From the NCBI RefSeq assembly GCF_021390395.1, contig NZ_JAJUWT010000022.1, positions 124,001 to 188,000 on the forward strand: a stretch of DNA of 64,000 nucleotides. The letters are read 5' to 3'. Position 1 is the first letter of the stretch. Every line of letters begins with the position of its first letter. Below are positions 1 through 9,176 of this stretch, piece after piece. The stretch comes from Saccharothrix sp. S26 (GTDB lineage Bacteria; Actinomycetota; Actinomycetes; Mycobacteriales; Pseudonocardiaceae). Both the position numbers and the translations under genes were made by a program. The notes under the pieces are model-generated. The model did no database searches, was not told where the DNA came from, and worked only from the letters and a program-made list of their open reading frames with translations.

Positions 1-1
1 C

Positions 2-2143
2 GACCAGTTGGTGCCGCAGCGGCTGGAGGCGGCCGGGCTGGAGATCCGGGTCGAGGAGGGGCACGGCGGCGGCTCGCAGTTCGACCTGTCGCTGCTGATC
101 CGCCAGTCCGAACCCACGCTCGCCGGGCACCTGGAGTACGCGACCGCCGTGTGGGGCGTGGCCGAGGTCGAGGGTTTCGTGGCCGACTTCCAGGCCGCGG
201 CGGCGGAGCTGGCCGCCGCCGGCGGCGCGCTGGAGGAGGTGCGGTGCGTCGCGCCGGAACGGCGTGCGTCGCTGGACCGGATCAACGAGACGCGCCGCGA
301 CTTCCCCGTGGCGTCGCTGGACGAGCTGTTCCGCGACATCGCGCGCAGCACGCCCGACGCGGTGGCGGTGCGCGAGGGCGACGTGGAGCTGACCTACCGG
401 CAGTTGGCCGACGCGGCGGCGCACCAGGCCGGGCTGCTGCGCGAGGCCGGGGTGCGGCCCGGTGACCGGGTGCTCGTCGGCGTGGAGCGGTCGGTCGCCG
501 AGGTGGTCGCGGTGCTGGGCGTGGTGTGGGCGGGCGCGGCCTACGTCGGCGTCGACCTGGGCCTGCCGGCCGCGCACACGGCGAAGATCGTGGCCAAGGC
601 CGCGCCGACGGCGGCGTTGATCGCCCAGGGTGCGGCGGATCGGGTGCCCGGTGTGCCGGTGGTGTCCACTTGGGACGCCACGTGGACCGCCGACGGGACG
701 CAAGCCCCGGACGGGCCGGACGTGGTGCCTGGCGGGAACGGGACGCGGGCGGCGGGCGGGTCGACCGCGGTGTCCGACCCGGCGCCGACGGGCGTCCTGT
801 CCGTCGACCCGGACCGGTTGGCCTACGTGGCGTTCACGTCCGGCTCGACCGGGCAGCCCAAGGGCGTGGCCATCCCGCACCGCGCGGTCGTGCGGCTGGT
901 GCACGAGGCCGACTTCGTCCGGCTCGGCGCGGGGGAGCGGGTGCTGCGGCTGTCGCCGCTGGCGTTCGACGCGTCCACGCTGGAGCTGTGGGGCGCGCTG
1001 CTCACCGGCGCGGCGCTGGAGGTGCACCCGGCCGGCCTGCCCACGCCCAGCGAGCTCGGCGACTTCCTGCTGGAGCGCGAGGTCACCGTGGCGTGGCTGA
1101 CCGCGGGCCTGTTCCGGCTGGTCGAGGAGTTCGCGCCGGACTCGTTCGCGGGCTTGCGCCAACTGCTGTCCGGCGGCGACGTCGTGCCGCACGACCACGT
1201 CGCCCGCGTGCTGCGGCGGCACCCCGGCCTGGTCGTCACCAACGGCTACGGGCCCACCGAGAACACCACGTTCACCACCACGTACTCGGTCAGCGACCCC
1301 GAGGAGGTCGACGGCCCGCTGCCCATCGGCACCCCGCTGCCCGGCACCCGCGTCTACGTGCTGGACGAGCGCGGTCGGCGCGTGCCGCCCGGCGCGGTCG
1401 GCGAGCTGTACGCGGCGGGGGAGGGCCTGGCCGTCGGCTACCTCGACGACGAGGCGGAGACCGCGCGGGCGTTCGGGCACTTCTCGCCCGAGATCGGCGA
1501 ACGGCTCTACCGCACCGGCGACGTGGTGCGCCTCGACACCCGCGGCCGGCTGCGGTTCCTGGGCCGCCGCGACGACCAGGTCAAGCTGCGCGGCTACCGG
1601 GTCGAGCTGTCCGCGATCAGCGACGCCCTGGTCACCCACCCGGACGTGCACGACGCCGTGGTCACCGTGACCGGCGACAACAGCGCCGACAAGCGCCTGG
1701 TCGCCGCCGTGGTCCTCAAGGAGGAGACGGGGACCGCCGAGCTGCGGGACTTCCTCTCCGAACGGCTCCCCGCCTACATGGTGCCGGTGCTGTGGGCCGT
1801 CGTGGACCGGATCCCGTTGACCGGCAACGGCAAGGTGGACCGCCGCGCGCTCGTCGCGCAGGCCGCGCCCGCCGGTCACCGCGCCCCGAAACCGGTCGTG
1901 GCCGACCGCGGCGCGGACGAGGGCCTCGTGCCGCTGTTCGTGGAGGCCATCGGCGGCCAGCCGACCACCGCGGTCGACGCCGACACCGACTTCTTCGTCG
2001 TGGGCGGCAACTCCATGGGCGCGGTGCGCCTGGTGAAGCTGGTCAAGGACCGGCTCGGCGTCACGCTGCGGCTGCGCGACTTCCTGCGCACCCCCACCCC
2101 GGCCGGCCTGCGGCAGCTCGTGGACCGGGCGGGCGCGAAATGA
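2..2143 (+). CDS. NRPS module, partial: end of condensation domain, adenylation, carrier
   Basis: The frame is open at the left edge, so the protein starts outside the window. The first ~90 codons look like the C-terminal lobe of a condensation domain. A full adenylation domain follows: TSGSTGQPKG (A3), FDASTLELWG (A4), NGYGPTEN (A5), YRTGDVV (A7), and a lysine in GNGKVDRR (A10). A carrier domain with GGNSMGAV follows, its phosphopantetheine serine near base 2012. Aligning by eye to GrsA gives a pocket code D-A-L-W-L-G-G-T-F-K, close to the valine-type code DAFWIGGTFK; this is inference. The module activates one amino acid and passes the carrier-bound peptide to the PKS encoded next, whose ATG overlaps this stop (ATGA). 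No epimerase or thioesterase domain is present. Confidence 0.95.
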   Translation, partial: DQLVPQRLEAAGLEIRVEEGHGGGSQFDLSLLIRQSEPTLAGHLEYATAVWGVAEVEGFVADFQAAAAELAAAGGALEEVRCVAPERRASLDRINETRRDFPVASLDELFRDIARSTPDAVAVREGDVELTYRQLADAAAHQAGLLREAGVRPGDRVLVGVERSVAEVVAVLGVVWAGAAYVGVDLGLPAAHTAKIVAKAAPTAALIAQGAADRVPGVPVVSTWDATWTADGTQAPDGPDVVPGGNGTRAAGGSTAVSDPAPTGVLSVDPDRLAYVAFTSGSTGQPKGVAIPHRAVVRLVHEADFVRLGAGERVLRLSPLAFDASTLELWGALLTGAALEVHPAGLPTPSELGDFLLEREVTVAWLTAGLFRLVEEFAPDSFAGLRQLLSGGDVVPHDHVARVLRRHPGLVVTNGYGPTENTTFTTTYSVSDPEEVDGPLPIGTPLPGTRVYVLDERGRRVPPGAVGELYAAGEGLAVGYLDDEAETARAFGHFSPEIGERLYRTGDVVRLDTRGRLRFLGRRDDQVKLRGYRVELSAISDALVTHPDVHDAVVTVTGDNSADKRLVAAVVLKEETGTAELRDFLSERLPAYMVPVLWAVVDRIPLTGNGKVDRRALVAQAAPAGHRAPKPVVADRGADEGLVPLFVEAIGGQPTTAVDADTDFFVVGGNSMGAVRLVKLVKDRLGVTLRLRDFLRTPTPAGLRQLVDRAGAK

Positions 2144-5100
2144 CCCCCGTCGCCGTCATAGGGATGGCCGCCCGCCTGCCGGGCGCGGACGACGTCCGCG
2201 AGCTGTGGGCGTTGCTGCGCGGCGGCGTGGAGGGCATCTCCCGCTTCGACCCCGAGGACCTGATCCGGCGCGGCGCGGACCCCGACTACGTGCGGCGGCC
2301 GAACTTCGTGCCCGCCATGGGCACGATCCGCGAGCCGTACCACTTCGACTGGTCCTACTTCGGCTACAGCCGGGCCGAGGCGGCCAACATCGACCCGCAG
2401 CAACGGGTGTTCCTCCAGGCCGCCACCGCCGCCCTGGACGACGCGGCGATCGACCCGACGAGGTTCCCCGGCTGGATCGGCGTGTACGCGGGCGCGGACA
2501 AGGTCGCCGCCCGCGCCGACGACCAGCTCAGCGAGCTGGCCCAGTACATCGGCACGGAGAAGGACTTCCTGGCCACCCGGGTGGCGTACAAGCTCGGGCT
2601 GCGCGGCCCGGCGGTGAACGTGCAGTCGGCGTGCTCGACCTCGCTGGTCGCCGTGCACCTGGCCGCGGCCGCGCTGCGCGGCGGCGAGTGCGACGTGGCC
2701 CTGGCGGGCGGCGTCGCGGTCACCGGCAAGGGCGAGTGGGGCTACCTGTACGAGCCGGGCGGCATCCTGTCCCGCGACGGCCACTGCCGCCCGTTCGACG
2801 CCGACGCCGACGGCACCGTGCCCAGCGAGGGCGTCGGCGTGGTGGTGCTCAAGCGCCTCGACGACGCGCTGCGCGACGGCGACCGCGTCGACGCCGTGAT
2901 CCTGGGTTCGGCGATCAACAACGACGGCGCGGAGAAGATGGGCTACACCGCGCCGTCCATCCCCGGCCAGAGCGACGTCATCCGCTACACCCAGAAGGTC
3001 GCCGACGTCGACCCGGCCGACCTGGACTACGTCGAGGCGCACGGCACCGCGACCAAGCTCGGCGACCCGGTCGAGGTGTCCGCGCTGACCGACGTGTTCC
3101 GCGACTCCACCGACGCCACCGGCTGGTGCCACCTGGGCGCGGTCAAGTCCAACCTCGGCCACACCGGTTCGGCGGCCGGCGTCGCGGGCCTGATCAAGAC
3201 CGTGCTGATGCTCAAGCACGGCGAGCTCGTGCCCACGCTGCACTACGGCAGCCCCAACCCGCTGCTCGACCTCGACGCCACCCCGTTCCGGGTGGTCACG
3301 ACCACGCAGCCGTGGCCCGACCGCGGCACCCGGCTCGCGTCGGTCAGCTCGTTCGGCGTGGGCGGCACCAACGCCCACGTGATCGTGCAGGGAGCACCGC
3401 TGCGCACCGCACCCGTCGCCCGTCGTGGCGCACGCGTGCTGGCGCTGTCCGCGGCGTCCACCGACGCCCTGGGACGCATGCGCGACAACCTCGCGCGAGC
3501 GCTGCGGTCCGAGCCGAAGCTCGACCTGCCCGAGGTGGCCCGGACGCTCGCCGACCGGCGAGCGCACGGGCACCGCCAAGCGTTCGTCGCGGGCGACCCG
3601 GCCGAGGCGGCGAGCCTGCTGGAGCAGGCCGGCGAGCCCGCCCCGCCCGGCCGGCTCGACAAGGTCGCGTTCCTGTTCCCCGGCCACGGCCCGCTCGGGC
3701 ACGCCGCGGGGGAGGCCGCCCACCGCCTGCTGCCCGGCTTCCGCGGCGGCTTCGACGAGATCCGCGAATCCGTGCGCGACCGCCACGGCATCGACCTGAC
3801 CCCGGTGGTCAGCCGCGAGGCCGCCACCGACGAGTGGTTCGCCGACATCGTCAACCACCAGCTCGGCCTGTTCGCGCTCGGCTACGCGCTGGGCCGCCAG
3901 CTCGCCGACTGGGGCGTGCGGCCGCACGCCATGTTCGGCAACAGCATCGGCGAGTACGCGCCCGCGACCCTGGCCGGCCTGTGGTCGCCGACCGACGCCG
4001 CCGAGCTGGTGTTCCAGCGCGCCAGTGCGATGGCCGCCACCGAACCCGGCCGGATGGCCGCGGTCAACGCCCCCGCCGACGAGGTGCGGCAGCGGCTGGG
4101 CGACGACAGCGGCGTCACCGTCGCCGTCATCGGGCCCGGCGGCGTGGTGATCTCCGGCCCCTCGGCCCGCGTGGACGCGGTCCTCGACGGCGACGCGCTG
4201 CGCGGCCTGGACGTGCGGCCGCTCAACATCAAGCAGGCCTCGCACTGCGCCGCGATGGAACCGGCCGCCGCCGTGCTGGCCGAGGCCGTCGCGGCGACCC
4301 CGAGCACCCGGCCGAGGCTGCGGTTCGTGTCCAACACCAGCGGCGACTGGGCCGACCCCGACGCCGTCACCGGGCCGGGGTACTGGGCCGAGCAGCTGCG
4401 CCGGCCCGTGCTGCTCGACGGCGGCCTGGCCACCGTGCTCGCGGCGGGCTGCGACACGTTCCTCGAGCTCGGCCCCGGCACCTCCATGGCCGGTGCGCTG
4501 CGCCGCCACCGCGACTGGGACACCGGCCACCTCACCGTGCCGCTGCTGGGCAGGCCCGAGGACGGCGAGCGCGGCCTGCTGCGGGCCTTGGCCGCGCTGT
4601 GGGAGCGCGGCGCGGACGTGGTGCTGGACGAGGTGCGCGACGACGTGTTCCCGGTCTCGCTGCCGACCTACTCGTTCACCCCGCACGACCCGCAGGTCGA
4701 CGCACCGAAGCTCGAACCGGCTGCCCCCAAGGGGAAACCTGGGGCCACACCGACGCGCAAGCCCGCGGGGCAGCCGGTTCGGTCCACTGTGGAGCGCTTG
4801 TGGCGGGCCGCGCTCGGCGTGCCGTCGGTCGCGCCGGACGACGACTTCTTCGCCCTCGGCGGCGAGTCGCTGATGGCCGTCGACCTCATGGCGAAGATCC
4901 GCGAGGCGACCGGCCTGTCGGTCACCGTCACCGAGTTCACCCGCGACCCGACGTTCGGCGCGCTCGCCGCGTTGGCCGACCAGGCGGACGCGGCGGCCGT
5001 GGTGCACGTGGTGGACTCCGTCGTGTTGCGCGAGGGGACGGGCCGGCCGATCGTGCTGGTCGCCGACTCGGCGGGCAGCGTGCTGAGCTACCGGCAGCTC

Positions 5101-5721
5101 GCCGAGGAGCTGGGCGACCGGGCGGTGCTCGGCCTGGAGCCGCGGGAGGCGCTGCACACCCGCGTCGAGGACCAGGCCGCGCACCACGTGGACGCGTTGC
5201 GCCGGGTCCAGCCGCACGGCCCGTACACGCTGGGCGGCTGGTCGTTCGGTGCGGTGCTGGCGCACGAGATGGCACGGCAGCTCACCGCGCGCGGCGAGAC
5301 CGTGGACGTGGTGTTCAGCCTGGACGCGTTCGTGCAGGGCCGGCCCGGCGTGCCGATCGGGCTCGACCCGGAGTTCCTCTACAGCCACGCGCACATCCAG
5401 GTCAGCGCCGCCCTGGGGCTGGGGTTGATCGGCGCGCAGGTGCGCCGCAACCCGGCGCTGCGCGCGTTGTTGCGCACCAAAGCCAAGGTGCTGGCCACGT
5501 ACACGCCCCGGCCGGTCCCGGCCCGTGCCGTGGTGTTCCGGGTGGGCGCGGACCGGCGCGCCCGGCAGCGCCTCACCCGACGGCTGGCCCCGCTGTACGG
5601 CGGGGGCGTCGAGGTGCGCTCCGCCGGCGGCGACCACTGGTCGATGTTGGCCCGGCCCCACGTGGGCGAGCTCGCCGAAGGGCTGCTCGCCGCCTTGTCC
5701 GACGCCGAGAGGGTGCAGTGA
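2140..5721 (+). CDS. type I polyketide synthase module KS-AT-ACP-TE
   Basis: 1193 aa; cytosolic. The KS (about 1-425) has its Cys165 in QSACSTSL and the two histidines at 301 (EAHGTA) and 341 (NLGHTG). The SACSTSL wording resembles KS domains that accept an NRPS-made chain. The AT (about 505-810) has Ser602 in GNSIGEY and His702 in QASH. These depart from the usual GHSxG and HAFH/YASH motifs, and the usual PGQG reads PGHG, so I cannot assign malonyl or methylmalonyl. The ACP has Ser910 in [10 protein letters not shown]-terminal thioesterase (about 965-1190) has Ser1035 in GGWSFGA and His1166 in GGDHWS. There is no KR, DH or ER, so the last added unit should stay a beta-keto unit before hydrolysis or cyclisation. 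The TE makes this the last module of the assembly line. Confidence 0.95.
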   Translation: MTPVAVIGMAARLPGADDVRELWALLRGGVEGISRFDPEDLIRRGADPDYVRRPNFVPAMGTIREPYHFDWSYFGYSRAEAANIDPQQRVFLQAATAALDDAAIDPTRFPGWIGVYAGADKVAARADDQLSELAQYIGTEKDFLATRVAYKLGLRGPAVNVQSACSTSLVAVHLAAAALRGGECDVALAGGVAVTGKGEWGYLYEPGGILSRDGHCRPFDADADGTVPSEGVGVVVLKRLDDALRDGDRVDAVILGSAINNDGAEKMGYTAPSIPGQSDVIRYTQKVADVDPADLDYVEAHGTATKLGDPVEVSALTDVFRDSTDATGWCHLGAVKSNLGHTGSAAGVAGLIKTVLMLKHGELVPTLHYGSPNPLLDLDATPFRVVTTTQPWPDRGTRLASVSSFGVGGTNAHVIVQGAPLRTAPVARRGARVLALSAASTDALGRMRDNLARALRSEPKLDLPEVARTLADRRAHGHRQAFVAGDPAEAASLLEQAGEPAPPGRLDKVAFLFPGHGPLGHAAGEAAHRLLPGFRGGFDEIRESVRDRHGIDLTPVVSREAATDEWFADIVNHQLGLFALGYALGRQLADWGVRPHAMFGNSIGEYAPATLAGLWSPTDAAELVFQRASAMAATEPGRMAAVNAPADEVRQRLGDDSGVTVAVIGPGGVVISGPSARVDAVLDGDALRGLDVRPLNIKQASHCAAMEPAAAVLAEAVAATPSTRPRLRFVSNTSGDWADPDAVTGPGYWAEQLRRPVLLDGGLATVLAAGCDTFLELGPGTSMAGALRRHRDWDTGHLTVPLLGRPEDGERGLLRALAALWERGADVVLDEVRDDVFPVSLPTYSFTPHDPQVDAPKLEPAAPKGKPGATPTRKPAGQPVRSTVERLWRAALGVPSVAPDDDFFALGGESLMAVDLMAKIREATGLSVTVTEFTRDPTFGALAALADQADAAAVVHVVDSVVLREGTGRPIVLVADSAGSVLSYRQLAEELGDRAVLGLEPREALHTRVEDQAAHHVDALRRVQPHGPYTLGGWSFGAVLAHEMARQLTARGETVDVVFSLDAFVQGRPGVPIGLDPEFLYSHAHIQVSAALGLGLIGAQVRRNPALRALLRTKAKVLATYTPRPVPARAVVFRVGADRRARQRLTRRLAPLYGGGVEVRSAGGDHWSMLARPHVGELAEGLLAALSDAERVQ

Positions 5722-7184
5722 TGGCAGGAAAACCCGCAGTGACGACCACCGGGACCACGGCCCCGCCCGCGGGCGCGGCGGCGGGTGGTCCGACCGCGCC
5801 GGAAGGGCGGGCGGTGATCGCGGACGCGACGCCCGCCGAGCAGGCCGCGACGTCGGCACCCGCGGATCAGGCACCTTCGGGCCAGGCACCCTCAGGCCAG
5901 GCATCCGCGGGCCAGGCATCCGCGGGCCAGGATCCCTCGGACCCGGCATCGGTCGAGCAGACCGCGCCGGAGAAGCCGCTGTTCCGCAACCGCGACTTCC
6001 AGGCGCTGTGGATCAGCCAGTTCCTGGCCGCGGTCGCCAAGGAGTCCGCGGAGATCGCCTACCCGCTGCTCATCCTCGCCACCACCGGCTCGGCCACCTA
6101 CGCGGGCGCGGTCGGGTCGGTCGCGCTGGTCGTGGCCGGCCTGATGTCGATCCCCGGCGGCTCGCTGACCGACCGGTTCGACCGGCGCAAGATCATGCTG
6201 CTCACCGACGGCATCCGGCTCGTGCTGCTGGCGCTGTTCAGCGTGCTGGTGTTCAGCGGCGTCACCAGCATGCCGCTCATCTTCGCCATCGTGATCATCT
6301 CGTCGGCGTGCCTGGGCGTGGCCAACCCGGCGGGCCTGGCCGCGATCAAGCAGCTCGTGCCGCCCTCGCAGCTCACCCAGGCCACCGCGCAGAACCAGAT
6401 CCGGTTCTTCGGCGCGACGGTCGCCGGCCCGCCCATCGGTGGCGCGCTCTACGGCATCGCCCGCGCCCTGCCGTTCCTCGGCGCGGCGATCGCGTTCCTG
6501 GCCTCCGCGGTGATCCTGCTGTTCATCCGCAAGCCCATGCAGGCCCCGCCCGCGCCGTCCGGCGGCCAGAAGCGGGGCGCGTGGGAGGGCTTCAAGTTCA
6601 TCGCCCGCCAGCCCATCATCCGCATCCTGATCCTCTGGGTGATGGTCTCGAACATGGCGTTCAACCACTCCGGCATGTTCCTCGCGCTCATCGCCACCGC
6701 GGAGAGCCGCGAGGCGTCGGAGGCGGTGATCGGCACGACGCTGGCCATCGCGGGCTTCGGCGGCCTGGCCGGCTCGCTGATCGCGCCGGTCGTGCTGCGG
6801 TTCGTCAAGCCGTCGCTGATCATGGCCTACGCGATCTGGGTCGGCCCGGTCGCCGCGGTGCTGCTCGCGATCGTGCCCGGCACGATGCCGCTGGGCATCA
6901 TCGTGGCCTGCATCTTCCTGCGCGCCGGCGTGGTGAACGCGCTGTTCTTCGGCTACATCGCCGCGCTCGTGCCGGACGAGAAGCAGGGCCGCGTCATCGG
7001 CGCGATCATGTTCATCTCCATGATCGCCCAGCCCATCGGCATCTTCGCCATCGGCGCGATCTTCGACCTGGCCGGCGCCACGTCGGTGTTCATCACCATG
7101 GCCGTGGCGGGCGTGATCGCCGCCGTGCCGACGCTGTCCCAGCAGATCCGCAAGCTCCCCGCTCCCGAAGAGCTTTCCGCCTGA
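5721..7184 (+). CDS. MFS exporter of the NRPS-PKS cluster
   Basis: 487 aa, starting within the PKS stop (TGATG). It resembles the 12-helix drug/siderophore exporter type of the major facilitator superfamily. Motif A-like LTDRFDRRK lies between helices 2 and 3, and long hydrophobic segments follow throughout. The likely job is export of, or self-resistance to, the cluster product; the substrate is not readable from sequence. The unusual part is an ~80-residue hydrophilic N-terminal tail rich in Ala, Gly, Pro, Ser and Gln, including a run of PSGQA/SAGQA pentapeptides built from 15-base direct repeats near 5877-5935. Typical relatives start close to the first helix, here around LFRNRDFQALW. A later start is possible, but no better start with a ribosome site is evident. 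Confidence 0.9.
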   Translation: MAGKPAVTTTGTTAPPAGAAAGGPTAPEGRAVIADATPAEQAATSAPADQAPSGQAPSGQASAGQASAGQDPSDPASVEQTAPEKPLFRNRDFQALWISQFLAAVAKESAEIAYPLLILATTGSATYAGAVGSVALVVAGLMSIPGGSLTDRFDRRKIMLLTDGIRLVLLALFSVLVFSGVTSMPLIFAIVIISSACLGVANPAGLAAIKQLVPPSQLTQATAQNQIRFFGATVAGPPIGGALYGIARALPFLGAAIAFLASAVILLFIRKPMQAPPAPSGGQKRGAWEGFKFIARQPIIRILILWVMVSNMAFNHSGMFLALIATAESREASEAVIGTTLAIAGFGGLAGSLIAPVVLRFVKPSLIMAYAIWVGPVAAVLLAIVPGTMPLGIIVACIFLRAGVVNALFFGYIAALVPDEKQGRVIGAIMFISMIAQPIGIFAIGAIFDLAGATSVFITMAVAGVIAAVPTLSQQIRKLPAPEELSA

Positions 7185-7204
7185 GTCTTTCGGAGGACAA
7201 GCAC

Positions 7205-8473
7205 ATGACGACCGAAGCCCACCCTGCGCGAGCTCAGCAGACGACGCCGGGGCACTGCCCCGCGCTGCCGCCGGAGTTCTTCACCCAGCCCGGCGCGAAC
7301 CCCTACCCGGCGTTCGCCGAGCTGCGCCAGAAGTGCCCCGTGCGGCAGATCAACCACCCGCCGGGCGCGGAGGCGTACGTGGTCGCCGACTACGACACGG
7401 TGTCGAAGCTGTTCGGCGACCCGCGCATCTCCAAGAGCGTCAACAGCGGCCCGAAGTGGTTCCGCGACGTGCTCAACGAGTCCAGCCCGATCCTGATCAA
7501 GAACATGCTGACCGCCGACCCGCCGGAGCACACCCGGCTGCGCAAGCTGGTCAGCCGCGCGTTCGTGCCGCGCCGCATGGAGCTGCTGCGCCCGCGCATC
7601 CAGGAGATCACCGACGAGCTGATCGACGCGTTCCCCGAGACCGGCGAGGTCGACCTGTTCAACGACTTCGCGCTCGCCCTGCCGATGAAGGTGATCTGCG
7701 AGTTCCTGGGCGTGCCGGTGCAGGACCGGCCCGCGCTGCACGAGTGGGGCCTGATCCTCAGCGGCGCGCCCTACGCCGACGAGGAGTCCAACGCGCGGCT
7801 GAAGTGGGCCAGCGAGAAGACCGAGGCCTACCTGCTGGACCTGCTGGCGCAGCGCCGCGAGAACATCGGCGAGGACCTGGTGTCCAGCCTCATCCGCGCC
7901 ACCGACGAGGACGTGTTCACCAACGACGAGCTGGTCTCCACGCTCATCCTGCTGATCATCGCGGGCCACAAGACCACCGCGAACCTCATCGGCAACGGCA
8001 CCCAGGCCCTGTTGCGGCACCCCGACCAGTTCGAGCTGCTCAAAAACGACCCGGGCCTGGTCGACAACGCGATCGAGGAGTTCCTCCGCTACGAGGGCCC
8101 GGTCTACCGCGGCACGCTGCGCCTGGCCGCGCAGGACATGGAGATCAACGGCGTGCCGATCCCCAAGGAGAGCTTCGTCCACCTGCTGCTCAACTCGGCC
8201 AACCGCGACCCGGAGGTGTTCGAGGACCCCGACCGGCTCGACATCACCCGCCAGGGCATCCGGCACTTCGCGTTCGGCCACGGCGCGCACTTCTGCCCGG
8301 GCGCGCCGCTGTCCCGGGTGGAGGGGCAGGTCGCGTTCACCACCCTGCTGCGCCGCCTGCCCGGCCTCGCGCTCGCGGTGAAGCCGGACGAGCTGGAGTG
8401 GGTGTTCGACAACTCCGCCAGCCGCGGCCTGGCCAAGCTGCCCGTCACCTACGACCGCAGGCTGCCGCGGTGA
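7205..8473 (+). CDS. cytochrome P450, cluster tailoring enzyme
   Basis: 422 aa, soluble bacterial class I type. A clear ribosome site (CGGAGGACAA) precedes the ATG. The K-helix ExxR is in EEFLRYEG, and the heme-binding loop FAFGHGAHFCPG supplies Cys364. The I-helix reads LIIAGHKTTANL, with Lys256 where most bacterial P450s have an acidic residue (AGHETT/AGxDT). It lies between the exporter and a type II thioesterase, with a stand-alone A-T protein next. That order resembles cassettes where a P450 hydroxylates an amino acid held on a dedicated carrier (OxyD- or NikQ-like), but it could equally oxidise the finished product. Ferredoxin and reductase partners are not encoded nearby. Confidence 0.93.
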   Translation: MTTEAHPARAQQTTPGHCPALPPEFFTQPGANPYPAFAELRQKCPVRQINHPPGAEAYVVADYDTVSKLFGDPRISKSVNSGPKWFRDVLNESSPILIKNMLTADPPEHTRLRKLVSRAFVPRRMELLRPRIQEITDELIDAFPETGEVDLFNDFALALPMKVICEFLGVPVQDRPALHEWGLILSGAPYADEESNARLKWASEKTEAYLLDLLAQRRENIGEDLVSSLIRATDEDVFTNDELVSTLILLIIAGHKTTANLIGNGTQALLRHPDQFELLKNDPGLVDNAIEEFLRYEGPVYRGTLRLAAQDMEINGVPIPKESFVHLLLNSANRDPEVFEDPDRLDITRQGIRHFAFGHGAHFCPGAPLSRVEGQVAFTTLLRRLPGLALAVKPDELEWVFDNSASRGLAKLPVTYDRRLPR

Positions 8474-9165
8474 CCGCGCGGCTGGTGTGCCTGCCGTTCG
8501 GCGGCGCGGGCGCGTCGTTCTTCCGGCCGTGGTCGGCGATCGCCGGCGACCGGCTGGAGGTCGTGCCCGTGCAGCTGCCCGGCCGGGAGCGCCAGATCGA
8601 CCTCGACCCCTACACCGACGTGCACGAGGCCGTGACCGGACTGCTGCCCGACCTGCTCGCGCAGCTCGACGGGTCGCGGGTGGTGCTGTTCGGGCACAGC
8701 CTGGGCGCGGTGCTGGCCCACGAGCTCGCGCACCGGCTGCTCGCCGCGCCGGGCGTGGAGCTGCTGCGGCTGGTCGTCAGCGGCTCGCCCGCGCCCGGCG
8801 TGCGGCGCGAGCTGACCGCCACCGGCCTGGCCGACGACGACGAGTTCCTGGCCAGGGTGAAGCAGATCGCGGGCTACGCGCACGAGGCGTTGGACGACCC
8901 GGAGATGCGGGAGCTGATCCTGCCGACCCTGCGCGCCGACGTGGAGATGCACGAGACCTACGTGCCGTCCACCGAGGAGCCGCTGGCCGTGCCCATCACC
9001 GCCGTGCGCGGCGTCGACGACGCGCTGGTGTCGGCCGACGAGGCGGCGGGCTGGGCCAAGGTCACCAGCCGCGACTTCGAGCTGGTCGAGGTGCCCGGCG
9101 GGCACATGTACCTGACCGACTCCGCGCCCGCGCTGCTCGACCTGATCCACTCGACCGTCCACTGA
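8470..9165 (+). CDS. type II thioesterase (alpha/beta-hydrolase)
   Basis: 231 aa, with a GTG start overlapping the P450 stop (GTGA). It starts LVCLPFGGAGASFF, typical of editing thioesterases of NRPS/PKS systems. The nucleophile is Ser77 in FGHSLGAV, and the histidine is His212 in PGGHMYL. Known members strip misprimed acyl or aminoacyl groups from carrier domains. Because it sits between the P450 and the A-T gene, it may instead release a modified amino acid from that carrier protein. Both roles are inference from family and position. Confidence 0.93.
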   Translation: MTARLVCLPFGGAGASFFRPWSAIAGDRLEVVPVQLPGRERQIDLDPYTDVHEAVTGLLPDLLAQLDGSRVVLFGHSLGAVLAHELAHRLLAAPGVELLRLVVSGSPAPGVRRELTATGLADDDEFLARVKQIAGYAHEALDDPEMRELILPTLRADVEMHETYVPSTEEPLAVPITAVRGVDDALVSADEAAGWAKVTSRDFELVEVPGGHMYLTDSAPALLDLIHSTVH

Positions 9166-9176
9166 GGGGGAACACC

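Noticed and set aside
1876-5949. 1357-aa open frame on the minus strand opposite the NRPS-PKS genes
   Set aside because: It lies antisense to clear NRPS/PKS domains, is Arg/Gly/His-rich and has no domain motif; an effect of high GC.
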